Shown piece by piece: positions 26,309-35,005 of a stretch of 64,000 nucleotides of DNA (positions within the stretch are counted from its first letter, which is position 1; the number at the start of each line of letters is the position of its first letter). Position numbers and translations under genes: made by a program. The notes below the pieces were generated by a model, which was not told the origin of the DNA, ran no database searches, and saw only the letters and a program-made list of their open reading frames with translations. The DNA lies in NCBI RefSeq assembly GCF_000178855.1, contig NZ_ADVG01000002.1, positions 496,001 to 560,000 on the forward strand, written 5' to 3'. The stretch comes from Ktedonobacter racemifer DSM 44963 (GTDB taxonomy: Bacteria; Chloroflexota; Ktedonobacteria; Ktedonobacterales; Ktedonobacteraceae).

Positions 26309-28228
26309 CTACGACACCTGCCCCCACGTGAATTGCTCCCAGCCCTGTACCTGGGTCACATTTGCATCCAGGGGCGTATTCGTTTGGTCCGTTCGGGCGC
26401 TCACATAGTTGTTATTGGCTATGGCTTGCAGCGCGACCGTCCCATTGCTCTGTGGAAGCCACCTGAACTCTTCCCAGGCCTGCACCTGGGTTGCAATTGC
26501 CTCCAGCGGCGAATTGGTTTGATCTTTGCGGGCACTCACATAGTTGTTATTCGCGTGTGCCCTCAAAGCGATGAGCCCATTGCCAGCATCAATCACATCA
26601 AACTCTTCCCAGGCCTGCACCTGGGTCACGTTTGCATCCAGGGGCGTATTGCTTTGGTCCGTTCGGGCGCTCACATAGTTGGTATTGTTCGTTGTTTGGA
26701 GCCAGATGGTATGACCCACCGGAGCTCCAGAACCACCACCCGTTTGTGACCCACTCCATTTAAAGGTTACTGCCGCGCCTGCTGGCAGTGTATAGGCAAA
26801 CGATTCCCCACCCCACTGCACATTGAAGGTCTGACTGCTGGATGCGGAGTTATAGGCAACCAGCACTTTGGTTCCATCGGGATTCTTGAAGGCGACATTC
26901 TGAATGCCATTGCTGCCAGCGCTGGAATCAATATGGTAGGCACCAGGTGTGACGAACTTACTGGCCTGCCCCAGACCGTAGTAATCCCCGTTATACGTAA
27001 CGTTGCCATTGCTCTGATCCACGCTGACAACGCCGCGACAGGTGGAGCAGGCCGCACCTGTGCCGAGATTAGGCTGGCCATTGGGATCAAGCACCATGCC
27101 CCAGCGGACAACCGACTTGCCCCAATTGCGCACAACGCCGATCAGCAGTGACATCGTGTTAGGGAAGCCATTGCTATTTTCCCATGAACCACCAGAACAT
27201 TCGGTCTCCCAGGTATCTTTGTTGGGGAACGAGTTATGCACCGACGTCTGCGCATCGACGGTACCACCATAACAGTGCCAGGCGGTACCAGCAGTATAGG
27301 GGTTGGCGGTTGAGTCACTCAGAATGGTGGTAGGATAGCCTGGTTGATCCCAGTTGTGATCGTAGCCCAGGATTTTCGTTGTAATGCCGTTACTGGCAAA
27401 GGCTGGCCCCAGGTTGTTTTTGATAAAGTTGGTCTCATCGCTCGCCGGAAAAGACATCCCAGGATAGCCATTGGGCACATAGAGAGGCTCGTTTTGCGGT
27501 GTAATGGCATAGATGGGCAGTCCCTGTGCCTGATATGCCTGAATGTATTTGACGAAGTAGTTGGCATAGGCACTATAGGCGCTCGTGTTGAGTGTGCCAC
27601 CCTCCATCGAGCCGGTCGACTTCATCCAGCCAGGAGGGCTCCAGGGCGTGCCCATAATCTTGAGAGTGGGGTTGATCTGCAACGCCTGTTGGAGCACTGG
27701 AATGATGTAGGCGGAATCGTGGGAGATGGAGAAGTGCGCCAGCGTCGGATCGGTCTGCCCACTGGGCATGTCATCATACGAATACTCACCCACTGCAGGA
27801 GCTGGCCGCGTTAGATCTGAAGCTCCTATAGGCTGGCGGAGGAAGTTCAGACCAATGCCGCTACTGCTACTAAAGAGATTATTCATCAACGCAGAGCGCT
27901 GGCTACTGCTCATCTTGTTGTAGACAAGCCACGCGGAGGAGTCAGTAAAAGAGGCTCCAAAGCCATCCATTTGTTGATAGGTCTGGTTCTCGTTGACGGT
28001 GATCACGTTTCCAGAACCGCTGCCAGTGGCAAACGTGAGATTAGATTGTTGCGCAAGATGTGTGCTCAGATCGCCGGTGGTGAGCCACGCACTGACCGCT
28101 TCGCCAGCAGCATGCGCCTGATACGTACTCAAGAAGAGGGCAAAGACATTACATACGACAACAGTACAGATCACGCTGATATGAAGCACCTGTACAGGTA
28201 CTTTGCGCAAAAAGGTCGACCAGAACAT
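26309..28228 (-). CDS. Secreted GH30 glucanase/glucosylceramidase with C-terminal three-fold repeat domain
   Basis: Exported protein of 639 residues. ATG 28228 follows AAGGAGG. A signal peptide (VCNVFALFLSTYQAHA) precedes the mature enzyme. GH30 catalytic features are the acid/base Glu in ITPQNEPLYV, the nucleophile Glu in WETECSGGSW, and the substrate-site block MGTPWSPPGWMKS. After a GGGSG linker, residues ~510-639 hold three repeats of about 43 residues (NYVSARTDQSNTPLDANVTQ, NYVSARKDQTNSPLEAIATQ, NYVSARTDQTNTPLDANVTQ), a beta-trefoil-like, probably sugar-binding module. Likely substrates are beta-1,6- or beta-1,3-glucans of fungal walls or glucosylceramides. No own operator was seen close to the start. 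Confidence 0.9.
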   Translation of the reverse strand: MFWSTFLRKVPVQVLHISVICTVVVCNVFALFLSTYQAHAAGEAVSAWLTTGDLSTHLAQQSNLTFATGSGSGNVITVNENQTYQQMDGFGASFTDSSAWLVYNKMSSSQRSALMNNLFSSSSGIGLNFLRQPIGASDLTRPAPAVGEYSYDDMPSGQTDPTLAHFSISHDSAYIIPVLQQALQINPTLKIMGTPWSPPGWMKSTGSMEGGTLNTSAYSAYANYFVKYIQAYQAQGLPIYAITPQNEPLYVPNGYPGMSFPASDETNFIKNNLGPAFASNGITTKILGYDHNWDQPGYPTTILSDSTANPYTAGTAWHCYGGTVDAQTSVHNSFPNKDTWETECSGGSWENSNGFPNTMSLLIGVVRNWGKSVVRWGMVLDPNGQPNLGTGAACSTCRGVVSVDQSNGNVTYNGDYYGLGQASKFVTPGAYHIDSSAGSNGIQNVAFKNPDGTKVLVAYNSASSSQTFNVQWGGESFAYTLPAGAAVTFKWSGSQTGGGSGAPVGHTIWLQTTNNTNYVSARTDQSNTPLDANVTQVQAWEEFDVIDAGNGLIALRAHANNNYVSARKDQTNSPLEAIATQVQAWEEFRWLPQSNGTVALQAIANNNYVSARTDQTNTPLDANVTQVQGWEQFTWGQVS

Positions 28229-29422
28229 ATAATCCTCCTTGATACTTTTGTTGGTCGGACACAAACAAATGCAACAGGCTCCTTCCCCATAATGCGGGAT
28301 GACTCAATAGCATTAACCCGTCAATGGCATGAGACACCTTCTACCCAATAAGGGTTGCATCAAGTTACATTCACTCCTTCTCATGTATGTCTTTTCCAGG
28401 TACATATCGCGCCTTTATCAGCATTTCTGCAAAATACTAGCGCTCTACAAAATATACCTATCCTCCTTCCAAAATGTCAATATGTCTAGACCTCTATACC
28501 ATAGTGATCACACCGAATCTGGATGAAGGTGCTAAAAAAGAACTTCTCTCTTCCTCTGACTCCAGAGCTTTTCATCCTATCAGAAAGCAAATGTGTTTCC
28601 TCGTAGGGGAGATTATAAGTTTTTAGGTAAACGTTAACCTAGTTTATTTTTCCAGATGGGCTGAAAAGTGATCCAAAATATTAAGTATTTTGGCCTGATA
28701 TTCGATTTTAGCCAGGCCTGACTGTTCAATCTTAGAAAACAGAAAAAGAAAAACCCCACTTTCCTTGACAATGGTGTTTTTCTATGCTACTTTTCTCTAT
28801 AAGGAAGAGTAAACGTTACCCTTTTTTCTCAAAGAGAGCAGAACAATCATGAGCACTAAAGTTGTCTCTTTGACTGAAAGATCTGCCAGGAGATAGCCGT
28901 TCTGCGTATTGGGAGCGTTTGCAATTCGTATGTCTTCTCCCATTTGAACAATAACTCTTTCTCTGGCTCCTTTTATTCTTTTGTCGATGTTTGACGAAGA
29001 AACTCTCTGCGAGGAGGTGTCTTTTGAAGCTATGAAGCTGATGCCTTTGCGGCGTGCCAGAAGCCAGGGAACGCTTTAAGCCACAGCATTGTATGCGAAC
29101 TCACCCATATCACGGCTCGTTTTTCTCCCTGTACTTCTAGACGTATGGCTTACATGGTCTATTTTTCGAGCCCGTTCATGTTGAAAGGTATATCTGAAAT
29201 ACCCACGACATGACGTAAGGACTACATGTTGTTTGTTACTATTCTCTTAGCATTTGAGTCATAGATTTCCATGTATATTAGCAGTTAAGAAGTAATAGAA
29301 GCGTACTTCTGACATTCTCTGACGCTATTATTTTCATTGCAGCAAATAGATAAGGAGGATCAGTACCCAGCAGGATATACTTTCAGGGCCTTAATGGAAT
29401 AAGCAGAAAGGAATATATTTTT
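28229..29422. other. 1.2-kb region without an intact gene
   Basis: No full-length frame is visible. It contains the promoter/operator pair at 28625-28821, an abortive frame starting ATG 28850 (MSTKVVSLTERSARR then stop) that may be the head of a lost gene, and AT-rich sequence leading to the gene at 29423. I could not assign the decayed part to a family. Confidence 0.5.
28625..28821 (+). promoter_or_regulatory. Orphan promoter with two LacI-type operators
   Basis: AGGTAAACGTTAACCT at 28625-28640 and AGTAAACGTTACC at about 28808-28820 share the AACGTT core of the LacI-type sites elsewhere here. Between them TTGACA (28765-28770), a 17-base spacer and TACTTT (28788-28793) form a good promoter, so the second operator overlaps the expected transcription start. 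The next intact plus-strand gene begins 600 bases downstream. Confidence 0.55.
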
Positions 29423-31498
29423 ATGCAAGACATTGTGCGCACGAGGCGCAAAAAAATGAGACTGGCGGGGCTTGTTGCCTTGCTTATGCTGGTGAGCGCA
29501 GTCAGTCTGGTGGTACCTTTTCCCCACGCGGCTGTCAGAGCCGCAACTTCCCCGCGCGTGACCGTCGCCGCGATCGACCCGTCGCTCGTTGCAGGACGCG
29601 GCGCCCAGCTCGGTATCGTCCAGCAGGAGGCCGAGAACGCCACAACGAACGGGACGATACTCCCGTTCGACACGTCGGCTTACACGCTGTCGAGCGAGGC
29701 ATCAGGCCGGCAAGCCGTACAGCTCACGCCTGGCCAGTCCGTCGCGTTCACGCTCACGCAGCAGGCGAACGCGGTGACTATCCGCTACGCAATCCCCGAC
29801 GCTCCGACCGGCGGCGGAATCAACACCCCGTTGACCGTGAGCGTGGACCACAACGGCAATGAGAATACGCATCCGCATACGATCGCACTGACCTCGAAGT
29901 ACTCATGGCTCTACAACCAATATCCGTTCACGAACGACCCGAATGCGGACTTGCTACACCCGGACTGGTGGATCACCGAGTGCTCGTGCGTTCCGGCTTC
30001 TACGACACCGCCACCGACCATAACGAAACCGTTCAGGCCAATGCACTTCTACGACGAGCAGCGCCTGCTGCTCCATAACACCTACCAGGCGGGAGATGTC
30101 GTCCGCCTGACCATGCCTGCCGATTCGAACGCAGCGTGGACGGTCATCGACCTCGTCGACTTTCAGAAGATCGCCGATCCCGCGCCGCAGCCGAAGAACT
30201 CCGTTTCCGTGACTACCTTCGGCGCCGATCCGAGCGGCATGCGCGACTCCGCGGATGCGTTCGATCGCGCGATCCAGGCGGCGAAAGCCTCAGGTAAGAC
30301 GGTCTATATCCCGGCCGGAACGTTCCAGGTGAACAGGCACATCATCGTCGATAATGTCACTGTCGAAGGTGCCGGCAGCTGGTGGTCGATCGTCAAAGGC
30401 CATCAGGTCACGCTCACCTCACCGGCGCCCGACGGCTCCGTGCACACGGGCGTCGGTTTCTACGGCAAGTATGCAGCCGATGGCGGGAGTCACAACGTAC
30501 ACCTGTCGAACTTCGCAATCGAGGGCGACGTCCGAGAGCGAATCGACACCGATCAGGTGAACGGAATCGGTGGGGCGCTGAGCGACTCGACGATCGATGG
30601 CCTCTACATCCATCACACGAAAGTTGGCATCTGGCTCGACGGGCCGATGAACAACGTGGAAGTCAAGAACACAGTCATCGCGGACCAGATCGCGGACGGC
30701 ATCAACTTCCACCAGGGAGTGACAAACTCGAGAGTCGTCAATTCGCTCATTCGCAATACGGGTGATGACGGACTCGCGATGTGGTCACAGGCGGTCGGAG
30801 GGCAGCCCGGAATCGAGGACGCCAACAACGTGTTCGACCACAACACGGTACAGAACCCGGTGCTCGCGAACGGAATCGCCATCTATGGTGGTCACAACAA
30901 CACCGTGTCGAACAACATCGTCGCCGACCCTGTACGCGAGGGCAGCGGCCTCCACGCGGGATCGCGCTTCGGCTCGACCCCGTTCGCCGGCTACCTCCGG
31001 TTCACGAACAACACGACCGTGCGGGCTGGCTCATTCGAGCTCAATTGGCAGATCGGCCTTGGAGCGATCTGGCTCTACGCGCTCGAAGGCTCTCTCACGG
31101 CGGACATCGAGGTGAGCGGTGACAACTTCCTGCAGAACACGTATAACGCGATCCTGATGGTTTCCGACTTCCCAGTGAAGGATCTCTACTCCATCTCGAA
31201 CGTCCATTTCCAGGGCATCCACGTCGATGGAACGGGCACGTCGGTGCTGAGTGCGCGTTCCTCCGGAAACGCGACATTCCAAAACGTCATCGCGCGCAAC
31301 GTCGGTGCCGTCGGCATCAACAACTGCGGCTCCTTCCACTTCACGTCGGCGGGCTCAGAGTTCAAAGTGACCGACCTCGGCGGCAACACCGGAGGCGGGA
31401 CCACCGGTCCCTGGCTCGCACCGTGGGAGCTGCCGAACACGATCACCTGTAACGATCGGCCACCGGTCGTCCCTCCTCCGCCTCCCTCCGCCTGGTAA
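29423..31498 (+). CDS. Secreted right-handed beta-helix glycosidase, GH87-like (alpha-1,3-glucanase/mycodextranase type)
   Basis: Protein of 691 residues. Signal peptide: basic RTRRKKMR then LAGLVALLMLVSAVSLVVPF. Residues ~65-240 form a CBM35/6-like beta-sandwich (QQEAENATTNG, GRQAVQLTPGQSVAFTL). From ~265 a pectate-lyase-type parallel beta-helix runs on (TTFGADPSGMRDSADAFDRA, YIPAGTFQV) with an acidic NTGDDGLAMW block that is a good catalytic candidate. The combination resembles GH87 mycodextranases acting on fungal alpha-1,3-glucan; the assignment is moderate. Codon use is much more G/C-ending (GTCGAC, CTCGCG, TCGAAC) than its neighbours, suggesting acquisition from an actinobacterium-like donor. 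It ends in a PPPPP tail. The start may be ATG 29423 or 29456. Confidence 0.78.
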   Translation: MQDIVRTRRKKMRLAGLVALLMLVSAVSLVVPFPHAAVRAATSPRVTVAAIDPSLVAGRGAQLGIVQQEAENATTNGTILPFDTSAYTLSSEASGRQAVQLTPGQSVAFTLTQQANAVTIRYAIPDAPTGGGINTPLTVSVDHNGNENTHPHTIALTSKYSWLYNQYPFTNDPNADLLHPDWWITECSCVPASTTPPPTITKPFRPMHFYDEQRLLLHNTYQAGDVVRLTMPADSNAAWTVIDLVDFQKIADPAPQPKNSVSVTTFGADPSGMRDSADAFDRAIQAAKASGKTVYIPAGTFQVNRHIIVDNVTVEGAGSWWSIVKGHQVTLTSPAPDGSVHTGVGFYGKYAADGGSHNVHLSNFAIEGDVRERIDTDQVNGIGGALSDSTIDGLYIHHTKVGIWLDGPMNNVEVKNTVIADQIADGINFHQGVTNSRVVNSLIRNTGDDGLAMWSQAVGGQPGIEDANNVFDHNTVQNPVLANGIAIYGGHNNTVSNNIVADPVREGSGLHAGSRFGSTPFAGYLRFTNNTTVRAGSFELNWQIGLGAIWLYALEGSLTADIEVSGDNFLQNTYNAILMVSDFPVKDLYSISNVHFQGIHVDGTGTSVLSARSSGNATFQNVIARNVGAVGINNCGSFHFTSAGSEFKVTDLGGNTGGGTTGPWLAPWELPNTITCNDRPPVVPPPPPSAW

Positions 31499-31549
31499 GC
31501 GGTTAGATCGCGAACTATGAGTCATCTCTGATTTTTCTGGCTACCCATG

Positions 31550-31573
31550 TGGGGCAAGGTTAACCTTGCCCCA
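31550..31573. terminator. 24-bp perfect palindrome after the GH87-like gene
   Basis: TGGGGCAAGGTT followed by its exact complement gives a 10-bp GC-rich stem with a TTAA loop. Another TTGCCCCA lies 11 bases downstream (31585-31592). It could terminate the upstream gene or act as an operator for the regulator that starts at 31726. Confidence 0.55.
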
Positions 31574-31630
31574 TTGGATGCCCCCTCTTGCCCCACCGTT
31601 GGAAAAGCCCAGTCTCGGTCTGTTTGCGTT

Positions 31631-31688
31631 ATTACCTAAAAATGATTTCTGTGCTATACTTTTCCGACATATGGTGGTTTTAGGTAAT
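31631..31688 (+). promoter_or_regulatory. Promoter of the MalT-like regulator flanked by an inverted repeat
   Basis: TTACCT (31632-31637), a 17-base spacer and TATACT (31655-31660) form a promoter. ATTACCTAAAA at 31631-31641 and its exact complement TTTTAGGTAAT at 31678-31688 bracket it, a layout that would allow a dimeric or looping autoregulator to cover the promoter. Confidence 0.55.
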
Positions 31689-31725
31689 ACATTCCCCACT
31701 CTTTCGCGTAAAGGACTGGCCATTC

Positions 31726-34700
31726 ATGCCCAAACGAGTGATGTATCTTGTCCATTGGTCCCAGGAAGCACAAGCCTATGAATTTTCTGATGGCAATAGC
31801 ACCCTTCTCCGTGACCTTACCGCTGAGCGTCCTGCCTGGTTGGCGTGGTTAGAGGGCATCCCTTCCTTTGCCTTTCGTAGTCGATCGGGGGTCCACTATA
31901 CAGTGCGCAAAGAGCGTGTCCAGAGGAACGGACCCTACTGGTATGGCTATCGTTCTTGCCAGGGAAGAACCATCAAGCGCTACCTGGGCCGAATGACAGA
32001 TCTCTCTCCTGCGCATTTAGAAGACGTGGCGCAACGGTTCACACAGGCTGTCTCTTCTCACAGTGCTGATTCCACCCAACCGTCGTCCCCCTCGTTGTTT
32101 TCTCCCCTGCTCATGTCCAGATTCCACCCTCCCCGCCTTCCGCTTGCCCTTGTAGAGCGCTCGCATCTGTTTGCGAAACTCGATGCCTGGCGCTCGCATC
32201 AGCTCACACTCGTCTGGGCACCCGCCGGTTTTGGCAAAACGACCCTGGTCAATTCCTGGTTGGCTGAGCGTCAGGAACACCATGCCATTGCTCGTACTGC
32301 CTGGATCGCCCTCGTGAAAAACGATAATGACCCCATTCATTTCTGGTGTTCTCTCATTGCTGCCTGCCAGACATGGCACAAGGAGATCGGGGAAACGGCG
32401 CTTGCACACCTGCGCTCCACGCTCCAACCACCTTTTGTCTCGGTCCCCCTACGCACCATACTGACCACCGTCCTCAATGATCTCTCCACCCAGGAAGGCC
32501 CCGGCATCCTGGTCCTGGATGAGTATCACGTCATTACCGACCCTCGTCTTCACGAGGCTATGGCCTTTTTTCTTGAGCACCTTCCGCCCCAGTTGCATGT
32601 GGTGATCCTGACGCGGAGCGAGCCGCCTTTCCCTCTCGCTCGCTGGCGCGCGCAAGGGAGCATGCAAGAGTTTTCTCCAGCTGACCTGCGTTTCTCAACG
32701 CTGGAAACGGCGACTTTTCTACAACACATCACCGGCTCCGCCCCCTCAGAGCAAACGATCGCACACCTTGAGACCCTTTTGCAAGGGTGGCCGGCTGGGC
32801 TCCGCTTGCTCAGCCTGGCTGGCCACATGACACCAGAGAACGTGGAACGGTACCTCACCACACTGCATGGATGGCAGTACCTCGACTCCTACCGTCGCCA
32901 ATTGCTCGACTACTTTGTCGGTGAAGTCCTAACGACCCAACCTGAGCCACTTCAACTCTTTTTGCTCCAGACAAGCGAACTTCCCCTCCTGACCGGCCCT
33001 CTTTGTGATGCCGTCACAGGCAGGCAGCAGAGCGCCGCGCTGCTAGAAACACTCGAACGGGCCGGGCTCTTCCTGGAAGCGCTGGATGAAACAGAACCAT
33101 GGTATCGCTATCACTCCCTGTGGGCTTCAGCTATGCGCCTTGAAGCCAGGCGGCGTCTGGGAGAGGAGGCGTTGCACACCGTGGCACAGCAGGCAAGTCA
33201 CTGGTATGAGCAACATGCTCGGCCTGGAGAGGCTATTGAAGCCGCTTTCTGTGCCCAGGACACAGAACGTGCTGCACAACTGATCGAACGTTTTGGCGCC
33301 AGCGACCAACGATATGAATTACACACGCTAAGAGGTTGGTTAGAACAAATCCCGGACGCAGTCGTGAAGGCACATCCAGCACTCTGTCTCTACGCCGCTC
33401 TCACCCTCCGGTTCCAGGACGGACAGATTCCTCCTTCCCACAAGGAGAAGGGACGCATCGAGGCTTTGCTCCAAAAAGCAGAGGATGCCTGGCGCTACCT
33501 TGGAATGCAGTCCTGGGTTGGTATGATTTTCGCCTTTCGGGCGCTCAACGCTTCACTTCATCCTGTCTCCCAGCAGGAGGCCGTGGAGCATGCCACGACG
33601 GCCCTGGGGTTCTTCGCAGATGGTGACTCAGATGATGCTGGGCGAACGGGCACATGGGAGTGGCGCACCATCTGCCTGGGAATTGTTGGATCAGACGCAT
33701 TACACCAGGGACGCTTTGAAGAGGCACAGCGGCTCCTTCAAGAAGCGCTTACTATCAGTCAGGAGCGCTCCAGCAGCCAGTTCCTGAGCGAGATCTACCT
33801 GAGGATGGGAGCCGTCTGTACAGCCTTAGGTGAACTCCATCAAGCGCATGCGTATTACCGCGAGGCCCTCTCCTCAGGATACTCACAGGGGAACAGCGAA
33901 GACTGCGTACGGGCGTTACTCGGTCTGGCGCAGCTTGCTCTTGAATGGAACGACCTGAAAGCCGCAGAACAGCGAATCAGCGAAGCATTGGAGCGTACAC
34001 AAAAGCTGGGGCAGGAAGGCAACGAGAGAATCACGTATTTCCTTGCGCTCCTTTCTGCCGCACGCGGTCAGGAGGCCGCCGCCTCGCTTCGGCTCGCCAC
34101 GCTCCTTGCGCGACTGCACGTCACATCGACCCAGGAGGCAGAGGACCTGCTCCCTGAGGTCCTGGCCTTGCAGGCCCGTCTCCAACTGGCCATAGATGAT
34201 CATCTCGTGGCCCAACGCACGGTAACGACGCTGGCAAACACAGCAGGGACATCATATTCCTTTATCCAAAGCATGATGGTGAACATCCTCCAGGCACGCC
34301 TTCAGCTTGCGGAGGGCGAGACCAACACCGCGGTGTGTCTGCTTGAGCAACTCCTATCACTGGCCCAGGAAAAACGGTATGTACATGGGCAACTAGAGAT
34401 CCAGGTGCTTCTGACTCTGGCGCAGACGGCCTGTAAGCAGCAAGACGAGGCTCGGAAGTGGCTCCGGCAAGCCCTCTCCCAGGCACACAACGAAGGATTT
34501 CTCCGCGTCTTCCTCGCCGAAGGGGCGCCCCTGGCACGCTTGCTCCGTTCACTGCTGCCTGGTATTCATGAAAAAACGCTGCGTTTCTTTGGGCAGATGC
34601 TCTTGCGCGCTCTGACAATTTCTGGAGGGGAAGGCGCCCTCTTGCCCTCTCCCTTCGAGCAGCAGCCATTCGAGCCGCTTTCTCCGCAGGAACAGCGTGT

Positions 34701-34863
34701 CTTGCAGTTCCTGGTTGCCGGGCACACCAACCAGGAGATCGCCAAAGAACTGGTCATCTCGGTCAATACCGTGAAGGACCACGTCAAACATCTCTATCGC
34801 AAGCTGGGCGTCAGCAATCGCCTGCAAGCCTATGAGGCAGCACACCACCTGAAACAGCTCTAA
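31726..34863 (+). CDS. MalT-like LuxR-family ATP-dependent transcriptional regulator
   Basis: Intact STAND regulator of 1045 residues. An N-terminal ~100-residue domain (AWLEGIPSFAFRSRSGVHYT, YWYGYRSCQGRTIKRYLGRM) resembles the start of the dead regulator at 244-3645. The NTPase has Walker A WAPAGFGKTTLVNSW and Walker B GILVLDEYHVI, then sensor motifs (VVILTRSEPPFPLARWRAQG). A long TPR-like region spans ~480-960. The C-terminal LuxR helix-turn-helix has PLSPQEQRVLQFLVAGHTNQ and TVKDHVKHLYRKLGV. In this family an inducer, often a sugar, drives ATP-dependent multimerisation and activation; the inducer here is unknown. It lies among glycosidase genes, and the next gene (GH-A glycosidase) is co-directional 140 bases on. 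Confidence 0.92.
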   Translation: MPKRVMYLVHWSQEAQAYEFSDGNSTLLRDLTAERPAWLAWLEGIPSFAFRSRSGVHYTVRKERVQRNGPYWYGYRSCQGRTIKRYLGRMTDLSPAHLEDVAQRFTQAVSSHSADSTQPSSPSLFSPLLMSRFHPPRLPLALVERSHLFAKLDAWRSHQLTLVWAPAGFGKTTLVNSWLAERQEHHAIARTAWIALVKNDNDPIHFWCSLIAACQTWHKEIGETALAHLRSTLQPPFVSVPLRTILTTVLNDLSTQEGPGILVLDEYHVITDPRLHEAMAFFLEHLPPQLHVVILTRSEPPFPLARWRAQGSMQEFSPADLRFSTLETATFLQHITGSAPSEQTIAHLETLLQGWPAGLRLLSLAGHMTPENVERYLTTLHGWQYLDSYRRQLLDYFVGEVLTTQPEPLQLFLLQTSELPLLTGPLCDAVTGRQQSAALLETLERAGLFLEALDETEPWYRYHSLWASAMRLEARRRLGEEALHTVAQQASHWYEQHARPGEAIEAAFCAQDTERAAQLIERFGASDQRYELHTLRGWLEQIPDAVVKAHPALCLYAALTLRFQDGQIPPSHKEKGRIEALLQKAEDAWRYLGMQSWVGMIFAFRALNASLHPVSQQEAVEHATTALGFFADGDSDDAGRTGTWEWRTICLGIVGSDALHQGRFEEAQRLLQEALTISQERSSSQFLSEIYLRMGAVCTALGELHQAHAYYREALSSGYSQGNSEDCVRALLGLAQLALEWNDLKAAEQRISEALERTQKLGQEGNERITYFLALLSAARGQEAAASLRLATLLARLHVTSTQEAEDLLPEVLALQARLQLAIDDHLVAQRTVTTLANTAGTSYSFIQSMMVNILQARLQLAEGETNTAVCLLEQLLSLAQEKRYVHGQLEIQVLLTLAQTACKQQDEARKWLRQALSQAHNEGFLRVFLAEGAPLARLLRSLLPGIHEKTLRFFGQMLLRALTISGGEGALLPSPFEQQPFEPLSPQEQRVLQFLVAGHTNQEIAKELVISVNTVKDHVKHLYRKLGVSNRLQAYEAAHHLKQL

Positions 34864-35005
34864 CGAGACACCTTCCAGATTTTAGAACACCCATAAAACC
34901 ACCCGGTTGGAGGATGTCGATCTACCAGCCTGTCCTCTATACTTCCAGCAGTCGCTTGAGAAAAGCGCAAGCGAGTAGCAAGCAAGAACGGAAGGAAGAG
35001 CGTAT

